Source: Falciphora oryzae (Eukaryota; Ascomycota; Sordariomycetes; Magnaporthales; Magnaporthaceae). Taken from it: a stretch of 64,000 nucleotides of DNA. Within the stretch, counting starts at the first letter, position 1, and every line of letters begins with the position of its first letter. The notes under the pieces were generated by a model. That model had not been told where the DNA came from and searched no databases. It saw only the letters and a list, made by a program, of their open reading frames with translations. The stretch lies in the NCBI GenBank assembly GCA_000733355.1, contig JNVV01000001.1:650208-714207 (forward strand), in the 5' to 3' direction. Shown here in pieces: positions 41,898 to 52,274 of this stretch. Both the position numbers and the translations under genes were made by a program.

Positions 41898-42080
41898 CTT
41901 GAATAGAATGTCAGTTGCTATACTCTCTTGTGGTTGTGTTCAAAAGGCGTTACAGTCGTGGGCTTACTTTGAATGTTTTGTTGGTCGCTGGTCGTTAGCT
42001 GGTCGTGTGTTGCCACCTCTTCTGTAAGAAAGTTTGGAATTGGTGGTCGGCATAGACAAAATTGGACTGGGTGTGGAAAA

Positions 42081-42088
42081 AGCCCTAA
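42081..42088 (+). promoter_or_regulatory. AGCCCTAA (Tbf1-type) element
   Basis: AGCCCTAA lies 184 bases upstream of the eL20 start. The telomere-like core CCCTAA is bound by Tbf1-type Myb factors and is enriched in ribosomal-protein promoters of several fungi. Function here is inferred from that. Confidence 0.45.
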
Positions 42089-42159
42089 TCGTGGCCAAGC
42101 CACATTTGGGCGGTGGGCAATGTGGTGGGGACCCAATGTGGCTTTTGGTGGATGTGGCT

Positions 42160-42167
42160 TGACGTCA
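42160..42167. promoter_or_regulatory. TGACGTCA CRE-like palindrome
   Basis: A perfect 8-base CRE core, extended to TTGACGTCAA, lies 263 bases from the eL20 start and 309 bases from the CSN12 start. Fungal bZIP factors (Atf1/Cpc1 types) bind such sites. Confidence 0.45.
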
Positions 42168-42475
42168 AAGTTGGAGGGGCAGCTGGCAGACGCACTTGAC
42201 CCTGTGGAATGGTCAGGTCCTAGCAGCGCGGGTGCAGGCCTTCGGGAGAATTGAGGGAGAAGACGCTGCCGGGGGCAAAAGGCGGGTACAAGGCCAAACG
42301 AAGCCCAAAGAGCCCAGCACCCCAGGTACCTGTTAAGCTGTGCCTATTTCCTTTCTGGGAACGCGTTCATCATTGTCTGCGTGCGTAAAATCAAAGGCAT
42401 CTTTAGAGCGACTCACACCTCAGGTACCTACCACTCACGGCGCGCATCATCGTAGCAGCACCCCCGACCGCCATC

Positions 42476-44226
42476 ATGGACCAACTGCTCGACTGCTTCG
42501 CCGAGGCGGTCCGTTCGGGAAATGGCCCTCTCTTGGCAACCACGCTGGCTCCTGCGGACTCGGCAGATGGCCTTCAGAAGCTCCAGGCCGTCTGGAACAG
42601 CGCCTCGCCCCAGGATGTCAAGGGCGTGGTCCGGAGTAGGATAAGAAAGAAGACCGGCTCTCACCTCTCCAACGACGAGGCACAGGGCTGGACCGAGGTC
42701 TTTACTGCCTTCTGGAAGGCCATCGGCGAGATTCTCTCCATCAACGGCCTCTCAGGGGCACAGACCAAGTCATCTTGGTCAGGCGTATATGAGGCGTGGA
42801 AGGAGTTGACCTCGATGATCATTCGAGGCTACACCAACCACAGCTTCCTGGCCTGGACCATCCCCTGTCTGTATGTGACCGGGAAGCACCTGAGGCTTTT
42901 TGCCATCAAGGCGGACGAGGAGCGCAGCAGGACCTCGAGCGACGCCAACAACACCACGTTTGAAGACGACTTTGAGACAGACTCGGACAAGAACAAGCAG
43001 CTTGAAGACTGTGCAAGACAGCTCAACCGGATCTTTACCCTCTGCCTCAGCGACAGGTACGTTCATATCTAAAGAGGGTGCCCATGGCCAGAACCGAAGA
43101 TGCTGACTAGCCTGGCATCAGAGCGCCGCTGGAGGACTCAAGGAAATGGGGCATCTACTACATCATCAACCTGTTGTTCAAGACATACTTCAAGCTGAAC
43201 TCTGCAAGCCTGTCGCGCAATATTTTGAAGGCGCTCAATGCCTACAAGGGCGACATGCCGGCTCTGGCGCAGTTTCCCAAGTCTCAGCAGGTCACCTTCA
43301 GGTACTATGAGGGCGTCCTCTCGTTTCTAGACGAGAACTATGTCGAGGTGGGTTTGTCCTATTACCTCTCAAGTGCTTACAGCGCATGTTAACTCTCTTT
43401 TTCCAGGCCGAGACGCACCTTGAGCAGGCATACAACCTCTGCCACAAAGACGCTCTCAAGAACAAGCAGTAAGGCTCTCCCTCTCCCTCTCAACACCGTC
43501 CATTTGGTTAGACTTGAAGACCCGGACACTTTGGATGCTCACACTTGTCGCCCTCTGCGCCCAAAAGGTTGATACTCACGTATCTTATCCCCTGCCGCCT
43601 CCTCACAAGCCACACACTTCCAAGCCCAGCGCTTTTGGAGCCCTACCCGAGACTACAGGAGCTTTTCCTCCCTCTGTCGCGATGCATCAAGAAGGGAGAG
43701 CTCCATGACTTCGACCTAGCCCTTCAGGCTGGCGAGGAGACCTTTGTGAAGCGCCGAATTTATCTCACTCTCGAACGTGGCCGTGATGTTGCCCTGCGCA
43801 ATCTTCTGCGCAAGGTCTTCCTGGTCGGCGGCTTTGAAGAGTCCAAGGATCCCAACGCAGCGCCGATTCGCCGCACCCGAGTGCCTGTGGCCGAGTTCTC
43901 GGCTGCCATCAGTCTCAACAGCCAACAGTCGCTCGATAGCGATGAGGTTGAATGCTTGTTGGCAAATATGATTTACAAGGTACGAGGCCTGCCCACCAAC
44001 TTCTCCCTCCCTTTGGGTCGCCACCTTGATTCTCAAAGGCGTATAAGGCGATGGCAGCGCCGTCCCGGGTCTGCCTCAGGCTGCCGCGTACGCCACCCGC
44101 ATCCACCCCGTTTGCAGCTGCAGTGACTCATCATAATCACAGAACCTCATGAAGGGATACATCCATCGCGAACGAGGCATCGCTGTGCTCAGCAAGACCG
44201 GAGCCTTTCCGGGAACCGGCGTGTGA
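42476..44226 (+). CDS. csn12: CSN12-like PCI-domain protein
   Basis: Five exons (42476..43056, 43122..43347, 43407..43468, 43568..43979, 44143..44226) encode 454 residues. All junctions use GT-AG sites and keep frame. The protein starts [17 protein letters not shown]. Conserved blocks include [76 protein letters not shown] and [18 protein letters not shown], and a C-terminal winged-helix part ending [18 protein letters not shown]. This is the Csn12/PCID2 (Thp1-like) family with a PCI domain. Although the name comes from the COP9 signalosome, yeast Csn12 pairs with Thp3 and acts in transcription elongation and splicing, so a nuclear mRNA role is at least as likely. The gene shares its promoter with eL20. 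Confidence 0.92.
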
Positions 44227-45776
44227 GAGGGATTTCGAGGTCGGGAAGCAATAATGATGTTCCGTTCTGGGACTTATCTCAACAGGATCACTTCGGGCTC
44301 AACCTAGATCGGCCGTGGAACCTCTCGATGCAATCAGGTCATACTCACAACACCTGTGCGACTCATGGGTGCATTCATGACCCTTCCCATATGCCTACTC
44401 AGCACCTTCTTAGCAGCGCGGGGTCCCGACTGGTCGGTGCTAGGCCAGGGCGCCTCCGGCGAACCAGATCTGCGACCTACATACGTACAGGGAGGTCTGG
44501 AGTTACATGGGTGGACGGCGCGTGTGGGGAAGCTGCAAAACACTTTGACTTGTGACTCATAGATTTTACCCACTCCGTTTGGCAGACGGGAAGCAGAAGA
44601 CTCAGACGCTTCCTACGGATTCGTCTATTGGGTATACCCACCTACATTTGTAGACACCCATCTGACAAGGGGCGCGGGTGCGGAACCTTAGCGTGGGACC
44701 TGATATAGAGTTGATACTCCAAAACAGCTCGCCTATCATCGAGATAATGGGAAGGGAGAATGACACCGAACGAACTGCATTATATGATTCTCCCAGAGGA
44801 GAGGTTGACCAGATATCAGGAGGTCATCAAAGAGTGTTGAGAAAGATATTGATACAGTTTCGCCCTTGCGGTGCAATCTTTGTAGTAACATCCATCTCTC
44901 AGCCCAAGCCCAGCCCCGTCTACATCAGACGTCGTGATGTGGATATCTCAAAGGGGTAAAGATAAGATCAGAAAGGGCCGACACGAGATGCCGGTAGAAT
45001 ACAGTGACCAAATATCCAAACAACAAGAGTAAGAAAAGCAAGGAGATGGCAGGCACTTGCCTCGCCCCGCTCTCATACCAGAGTCCCCGACAGAAATGAG
45101 TCTAATGGTACAGTGAAAGACGGATAACAACAGCGACGATTAAAATGCACGCAACTCGAGTCTAGAGAGAATCGGCGGGATATNNNNNNNNNNNNNNNNN
45201 NNNNNNNNNNNNNNNNNNNNNNNNNNNNNNNNNNNNNNNNNNNNNNNNNNNNNNNNNNNNNNNNNNNNNNNNNNNNNNNNAATCATACCGCCAAAGAAAA
45301 GCAAAAACATTCCTCAACACCGATTTGCCGTTCCCAGATCTTGAAGAGAAAAAAGAATAAAGTGATGTAAGAGAAGAGGACAGTAAAAGGGCCTTTTGAA
45401 AAATCCAAAGAGCCAAGATAATTTTGTTCGTAGCGAGAAGGTGAGAAGCAAAGATGAGATGGAAACGGGGGCGTCAATCATTAAAGGCTGGAATCTCCTG
45501 GAGTGCCAGGATGTTGTTTCTCTTTTTTCTTTCTTTTTTTTTTTTTTTTTTTTTTTCGGGAAGATGCACGACGCGCGCGACACTTCGCGAAGGCAGCAGG
45601 CAGAATGGTAGGGCTGGGGTGGAGGGGCGATGGGGATTGGCTGAGGGGGCGACAGCAGCGACGGGGGGCCTAGGAGTGGCGACCGCTGCGAGGCGTGGTT
45701 CTAGAACAGCAGGTGGCCGATTAGAATTGAGAAGGAAAAATGCAGGCAGCAAGGCAGCAGCAGCGATGGTCAAGAC
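44227..45776. other. Convergent intergenic region with gap
   Basis: This 1.5-kb region is between CSN12 (+) and the BTB gene (-). It contains 97 N, T23 at 45534-45556 and GC-rich sequence at 45600-45770 that could be BTB 3' untranslated region. No gene is supported. Confidence 0.55.
45184..45280. other. Assembly gap (97 N)
   Basis: A run of N lies in intergenic sequence, close to poly(T) tracts. No open reading frame appears to be cut. Confidence 0.99.
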
Positions 45777-46792
45777 TTACTGTGCGGTGGCGATGTCATC
45801 GACGTGGTTGCACAAGGCGACAAACAGGTCGAAGAAGAGCTGCGTCCCTCCGTTGTACATCTCGAGCTGCATGGTGCCGCTGCGCTTGAAGGTGCTGCGG
45901 CTGCGGATGATGAGGGCCAGGTAGTGGGCCCGCAGCTTGGAGTCCGTGTCGGGAGTGTTGGCGTAGGCGTAGCGGGCAGATGTGAGGATGGTGCTGCACT
46001 GGATGCCCGACTCTTTTTTTTTACAGAGAAGACGGACGGTCAGTATGCGGTCGGGGAAATGACAAGATGATGCATCGATCAAGGGAGAATGGATGGGGAT
46101 GAGGAACATACGAAGGCCTTGCTTCCGCAGAGCGACGCGCTTCAGCTCCTCCAGCCCGTACTTCTGCGCAGCGCAGTAGATAACGGTGTCCTTGAGGAGC
46201 TCGCCGTCGGGCCCTTGGTGGATGGCGAGCGACCCGCCGCGGCCGTCGTTCTCGACAGGCTCCAGCTCCCAAGAGTTGCGGCGCTTGTTGTGGACGAGGC
46301 GTGGGTAGTAGTCCCCCTTGTACAGGTACTCGAGGACCGACGAGAAGATCTCGGGCTCCTCGTCCGGCAGGGCGAGCCGTTTGGACTGGGAGTCCATGTA
46401 CTGGTCCCTGAGCGCCGCCTCGAAGAAGGGAGAGTGGCTGAGAACGTGCTCATGCGCCGCGAAAATCCTCTGCTCCTCGCCAACGACCAGAGTGACGATG
46501 GCGGATGTCAGGTTGCTGGGGCAGAAGCACAGAATTAGTACGGACGGCAGAGTGATCAGATGAGAGGGCGGAAAGGGAAATAAGATTTAAACCTTTCGGC
46601 CGTGGGAGATGATGCCTCTGCCGCAGCTGTCGATGCAGTTGCTGGCCGGCGGCGGGAGTCGTGGCGAGACTCGTGGCGACGCTTTGAGATGCCGGCCTCC
46701 TTGCTGAACGATGAGCTGGACTTGGTGGCTTTGTGGCTCTTGGAGAAGCTCTTGCTCGAAGAGGGCGGCGGGTTGAAGCGTGAGGAGAACAT
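45777..46792 (-). CDS. BTB/POZ domain protein
   Basis: Three exons (46593..46792, 46112..46515, 45777..46012) encode 279 residues. The introns are 77 and 99 nt. The second ends in an unusual A-rich acceptor (AAAAAAAAAG|AG), supported by frame. The first 66 residues are Ser/Lys-rich and disordered. Residues about 67-170 form the BTB domain: SNLTSAIVTLVVGEEQRIFA, AHEHVLSHSPFFEAALRD, RLALPDEEPEIFSSVLEYLY and KGDYYPRL. A helical region follows (LLKDTVIYCAAQKYGLEELK). The C terminus is FFDLFVALCNHVDDIATAQ. The family is large in filamentous fungi and mediates protein dimerisation or cullin-3 adaptor functions. The specific partner is unknown. The stop TAA is embedded in a perfect donor (ACAGTAAGTC), so a further 3' exon cannot be excluded. 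Confidence 0.85.
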
Positions 46793-48368
46793 TTCGTCCG
46801 ATTAAAGTATGTGACAGGGGTGTGTCGATGGCGTCAAGATGATGCCACTGGCATTTAGAAGCCACAAGGCAGCGATGATGGCCGGGCGGGACGATACGAG
46901 GATACGAGGGCGCTACAGCGAGTCTCGTTCGATAGGGATGGAGGAGAGATAGATGGCAAAGACGGAAAGACGGAGCGATTGATGGATGGAATGAACCAGA
47001 AGTTTTCGGGCGGGACAGAAAAAAGCAACCAAACCAAAACACCTCTTTTTCTTACCTGAGGCCGCAGCACAACGATGGAAAGAGGGGAGAAGGACGCAGA
47101 AGGCGATTGCGGGCACGGCAGTTAAATAGGTACACGGGGCCGGGAGCCCCCATGCAGGCCAAGCAAGTTATCTGCTAAGTACCTCGGTGCAGGAGGCGAC
47201 CGTCAAGGCAGACACGTCCGGTTGGAGATACCTGGGTGCAGATTGTCGGCACACGCGTCGGGCCAGACCACGGCAAACGGGATAGAGACACGACTTCACG
47301 TGACGACGCTAGGCCGGATCCAGCCAGGGGGTTGGGTCGTGGCTAGGGGTGCCGACATGGGTTTAATTGAGCAGCCAGGATAAAAACGGGGCCGCTCTCG
47401 ACCGCGCTGGCTGATGCTGGTTTTGGGCGTGGGGACGACCGCCCAACTCCCAACGCTGGGCTGGCCTCTGCAACTGTCACACAGTGACTGACTGCGATGC
47501 CAGACGCAAGCAACCACCCGGGATTGGGACTCACCATCTCCGTGCTAGAGGGGGAGTCATAGCGTGCGCCGTGGCCGAACCAGACTTATCGCTGCCCAGG
47601 ACCAGCGCTGTGATTCGAGGACCTGACCAGCAGCCAAACCGAGCTTCCCCCAAGCCGGCCGAGCCATGCCATGTTAGCCTCCTGGGAAGGATGTGAATCC
47701 GTCTTAGCCCCTTATGAGGGCGTGGAGCCGTCGCAACACCCCTGTCCAAGCCCATTAAAAACCGCACACTCTCACTCCAGCTTCTCGACGACGGAAAAGT
47801 TCTTCTGATGGGGCCACGAGGATTGTGCTGCTCCACGCAAGAGAATGTCTCAGCAGGCGACGCCATCAATTGAGTCGGTGCATCGGTGCTGCTCTTTGCT
47901 GTTTGCCTTAGGAGACGCCAATTCTTCGACGGGGTGCCTTCGCACAGAAGCTTTCGAGCTGCGAGCACCGATTCTTCTTCTCCGGAATCTGTTAAGCAGC
48001 GAACGCTGCTTCACGCAACCCCCCAGGTTTATCCTGGCGGAACTAGCTCGGGGACGCCCCAGGAGAATCCCCATCCTTGTCGTTTGAACAATGGATGATC
48101 CAGTTTGCCACCCCCTGATTCCGGCTACTGGGTCCGATCCTTGCGAGCTGCGTGTGAGCGGCGGCGCATTATTTGGGCGCATGCTGTCTGTCGTTTGTGC
48201 ATCGTCCCAGCACAATGGCTCCTAACGAAGCACATCAGCATCGCTCTTGGAAGTTCGCCATTTATATACTTACTTCTGAACTCGCTTCCGGATTCCTTTC
48301 CCCCTTTCCCTGCTCCTGTTCTTTTATTGCTTCTGAGTTCCTGCAGGGAGGATATTGCAACGGGGATG
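46793..48368. other. Intergenic, 1.6 kb
   Basis: This holds the promoter of the BTB gene on the left and the 3' flank of the hydrolase gene on the right. Short frames show no recognisable product. Confidence 0.55.
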
Positions 48369-49619
48369 TCACCCTCCCTTTATCCAACTGTCCTGCCTCT
48401 CCCTAGCCCCCCTTGCATGGCTGGTTTCTGCCCGCCCACGAATGAAGTTTGCGATGGCCATTTGACCATCTCGGCGAGTGCTGGCTTCGTTGTGGTAGGC
48501 GCCCCGCACTATATGGCGCTCGGCGGGTAGCCCGAGCCTCTCGCACCGCTGCTGCAACTCCTCAGCATGATGGCGGGGCACGACTTCATCCTTCTCAGCT
48601 ACAACGAGTAGAAACCTGGGAGGCGGATGCGACCTCACGTCGACCCCTGCGATGGTCTCGAGGTTTGCCGCACTGTCCAGCTGGTTTCGTAGGAACGGCC
48701 AGAGATGGCGATACGGCAACCATTTCTGAGGGTACAGAGCCTTAAGCATCGCGCGAATCGAAAGGAATGGTGTTTCTAAGATGACGGCATCGACTGGGAG
48801 CAACCGCTGGTCCGCGGCCCGGGCAAGGTCGCCATGGTTCGCCATCGCAGAGGCCAAATTAGTTGCAAAGCCCGCGCCGATGCTTTGACCCCACAAGATA
48901 AGAATAGGCCGTGTGCGCGTGCCGTCGCTGGAGGGGTACAGTCGGCCGTGTGTGTCGGATGCCCACTTCCAGGCGGACATGACATCCATGTTAATCCCCT
49001 TCTCGGATGGACGCCCCGCGGACTTCCAGTATCCACGATAGCTCACGCAGGCCATGGTGTACGCGAAGGGCGTCCCAGTGCCGCCCCATGCGGCGTGCAG
49101 TATGGCAGAAAGCGTCGGCAACCGAGGGGGTATAGAGGCAGCGTTTCCTGAGAAGATGCATGAGTATGTGTGGCGAGTTGTCTCGCTGCAAGGCACTCAC
49201 CCGAGACACTCACCTTGGAAGTATAGAATGTAAATATGGGCTTCGGGCGTCTGACCGAGGCCAACGGCAGGGGATGATGCGACTGCAAGAGCGAGCAGAG
49301 TGCCATCCTCGGAACGGAGGTGTTCGTTCTGCCATGCCACACCTCGGCAGTCGTGGATATAGTCGCTAATCTCCTCACGGCGCGTCCCTGGCGGCAGCCC
49401 TGGCATATAAATGATCTTGTTCTGGAAGAGCATCATCATGGCACACTTCCAGGTCCACAGGGCCGCGAGCAGCCCGGTGAAGACCAGTGGCGGCACCAGG
49501 AGGGTCTCGGCGTGGATCCATCTCGTGCAGCACCGCCCAGATCCGTCGAACCGGCGTGGAACTGGACCGGACAGCATCCACGGCAATGGCGGTGGTCGAG
49601 GCGTGCGACGGCAGCTCAT
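48369..49619 (-). CDS. Alpha/beta hydrolase with N-terminal membrane helix (ABHD12/13-like)
   Basis: Two exons (49214..49619, 48369..49147) with a GTGAGTG donor and a TTCTCAG... CAG acceptor encode 394 residues from ATG 49619. In-frame ATGs at 49790 and 49775 would add up to 57 residues of unremarkable sequence, so the start is uncertain. A hydrophobic segment (TLLVPPLVFTGLLAALWTW, about residues 33-51) is a likely signal anchor. The hydrolase core has the nucleophile elbow GQSIGAG with Ser224, a downstream Asp in AEKDEVVP and a His in GAYHNEAS, which together form a plausible catalytic triad. The sequence IIYMPGLPPGTRREEI before the core is typical of ABHD12/13-like and Bem46-like proteins. 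The substrate (perhaps lipid or thioester) cannot be deduced. It shares its upstream region with SDS22. Confidence 0.82.
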
Positions 49620-50234
49620 CCGAGTTGCCCACCTCACTCTCTTGTAGTTGTTACCCACAAGGCCAACTGGGTGACAGAGCAGAGAGGCACGGGCACAGCA
49701 CGCCCTGTGCACAGAATGCACTGGCATCTTCTCTGCCGTTGAGAATGCCACACGAAACCAATGGACGCCCTCCATGTCGGGAGAGACCATAATTGACTGC
49801 ACGAAGCTCGATGGAGGGGACTAGACCAAATTAATGGCCGACTAGCGACAAGCTTCAGGGGATCGAGTGCCAAAAACGTCAAATGCCGGTGGGTTCCACT
49901 GGCAATCCGTCCAAAGCGGTTATTTCGCCGCCTACAGCACCCCACCATTGATGACATCAAATTACCACGGCCGCCGCCTGTCCCATCCATCGTGCTTGCC
50001 TCATCGCCTGACGCCTTCTTCTGCTGCCTGCGCTTCAGCGCATTTCTTAGCTGCAGAACCACTAAACAACGGCACGACACTCGACACCACGAACAACCAG
50101 GGCGGAGGAACCGAACCGCCGCGACAAAAATCGCTCCACGCTTTCCGGACAGCGACATACCGTCATTCGAAATCACCCCCGCTCTCGCCGCCGTACCGCG
50201 TAACCTGCCACCCTGCCTCAGCCAGAGCCTCGCA
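49620..50234. promoter_or_regulatory. Shared divergent promoter, hydrolase / SDS22
   Basis: The start codons of the hydrolase (-) and SDS22 (+) are 615 bases apart, or 444 if the hydrolase starts at 49790. No strong known motif stands out. Confidence 0.5.
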
Positions 50235-51580
50235 ATGCCTAGCAAGCCCGAGGAAGGGGGCGAGAAGCCGCCGCCGCCGCCGCAGCAGCCCCAACCTCAT
50301 CCTCAACACATCGAGATTGTAGGCGGCGAGTCGGGCGCAGCACCAGACGACCAGCCAAGTCCCGGGCTGAGGAATAGCAAGGGATGGGACGGCAAACTGA
50401 GAGTCCCCAAGAACGCACTCGTTTCCAACCCGGAAGCCTTGTCAGACCCAGAGTACTCGGACGACGAGAATGTCAATCCTGGCGAGGTGATACCAGCAGA
50501 TGAGGGTGAGTCGGAAGCATGCCATGTCCTCGTTTTCTGCGCTTCTACTGCTGTACATCCGGTTTAAAGGCATGACACTTACACGTTGTGGTAACAGACC
50601 TACTCGATGGAGAGCCGTCGGACACCGAGGAGCTCAACGTCACACACTCCCGTGTTCGAAATATCCCGAGCCTCCGGCTCCAGAGGTTCAAAAAGGTCGC
50701 GAGCTTGTGTCTTCGCCAGAACGCCATTCAGGATATCGAGGGCCTCGCGAGCCTAGCAGGCTCACTGCAAGAGCTGGACCTATACGACAATCTGATCACG
50801 GGCATACAGGGCCTCGACGAGCTGGCGTCCTTGACGTGGTTGGATCTGAGCTTCAACAAGATCAAGCGCATCGAGAACGTAAGCCATCTCAAGCAGCTCA
50901 CCGACCTGTTCTTCGTGTCCAACAAGATCAGGGAGATTGAAAACCTCGAGGGGCTGGACAAGCTTCGCATGCTGGAGCTGGGCTCGAACCGAATTCGCGA
51001 GCTCAAGAACCTGGACTCACTGAAGAATCTCGAGGAGTTGTACGTGGCCAAGAACAAGATCACGGAGCTGCACGGCCTCGGCGGCCTCCCAAAGCTCAGG
51101 CTCCTCAGCATCCAGTCGAACCGAATTCGGGATCTATCGCCGCTTGAGGACGTGCCCCAGCTGGAAGAACTCTACATCACCCACAACGCCCTCGAGTCGC
51201 TGGAGGGGCTGGAACACAACACTAAGCTGCAGGTCCTGGATATATCCAACAACCAGATTGCCAGCCTCAAGGGGCTTGGCCCCCTCAAGGAACTCACCGA
51301 CGTCTGGGCCAGCTACAATCAAGTCGCCGACTTTGCCGAGCTCGACAGGGAGCTGCGCGACAAGGAGAAGCTCACCACGGTGTATTTCGAGGGGAACCCG
51401 CTCCAGCTCAGAGCCCCCGCCCTTTACCGCAACAAGGTGCGGCTAGCACTACCGCAGTTGACGCAGATTGACGCAAGTAAGTCGGAAATGCTCCTCTTCC
51501 ATGCTCGCCCGTTTCCGGAACGCGCCCCTGGTGCTAACGAGTACTTCTTCTTCCCAATAGCGTACATCCGCGTAACCTAG
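50235..51580 (+). CDS. sds22: Protein phosphatase 1 regulatory subunit SDS22
   Basis: Three exons (50235..50505, 50598..51476, 51561..51580) encode 389 residues. The last exon is only 20 nt and adds TYIRVT after the join. The first 95 residues are disordered with poly-Pro and acidic stretches. The rest is a chain of about eleven 22-residue leucine-rich repeats of the SDS22 type, for example LQELDLYDNLITGIQGLDEL, LTWLDLSFNKIKRIENVSHL, LRMLELGSNRIRELKNLDSL and LQVLDISNNQIASLKGLGPL. An LRR cap (TTVYFEGNPLQLRAPALYR, then LPQLTQIDATYIRVT) closes the solenoid. Role: binds the catalytic subunit of PP1 (Glc7/Dis2) and regulates its assembly and nuclear, mitotic functions. The gene is complete. Confidence 0.95.
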
Positions 51581-52274
51581 AGTTCTTTTTTTCACACTTC
51601 ATGTTTAATCTATACCCACTTTGGCAGATGCATTCCTCATTATCCACTATCTATGTGTTATCATGAACCTGTTTTTGATGCAGCAGCACGGCTCCCTCTT
51701 CGGGATCAAGACGGGAGACAGTTACACGCGAGAGTCCCGCCGAGTCGGGATATCCTTTCATGAAACATCTCACCCAGTGGTATAGCCTTTGGTGGGAAAC
51801 CGTCGGGAGTAAGTTTGTATTGGGCTCGTCGGGTAGTGGTGCTTTCCGGCTCTACCCGTGCCCAGAAAGTCTCCGGTTTATATAGCGATAAAACGCCGAG
51901 CAGACCGCATATGGCTTCCCCGCATGAAAAGCTACGAGACTTGCTGTTTTCTAAGGGAGACCCAGATGATAGGCGGCAGAAGAAATACGACATACTCGGA
52001 ATCAGGTCGCAAGTGCTCACTTTTAGATAGTGGTGAACAAAAGGGGAGAAGGCCATGACGATTATTAACGACTGCTAACTAGCAAAATACTATCGAGTAG
52101 TCCTAGGATCCAGGAAGCGAGAGCAGGCAATACCAGTGGTTTCGTGGTACGTCCCCAGCCTGCCCTGGGCAATAGTGAGGCGATAGCAATCGCTCCGGCA
52201 GAGAGAAGATATCCTTCCGGGTTCCTCCTCTTGGAGACGGCCGGCCAAGCGAGCAAAATAGGGGTTACTCGCAT
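51581..52274. other. Convergent intergenic region, SDS22 / xylose reductase
   Basis: This is 694 bases of non-coding sequence between converging genes. A frame at 51706-52056 has no domain, and no gene is called. Confidence 0.6.

Larger units (their letters stand above)
41898..42475. promoter_or_regulatory. Shared divergent promoter, eL20 / CSN12
   Basis: This is 578 bases between two start codons facing away from each other. It contains AGCCCTAA (42081-42088), CCAAT (42133-42137), three copies of an ATGTGG core between 42110 and 42160, and a perfect TTGACGTCAA palindrome (42159-42168). The cluster lies in the 80 bases at 42081-42168, nearer the eL20 side. Confidence 0.7.
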
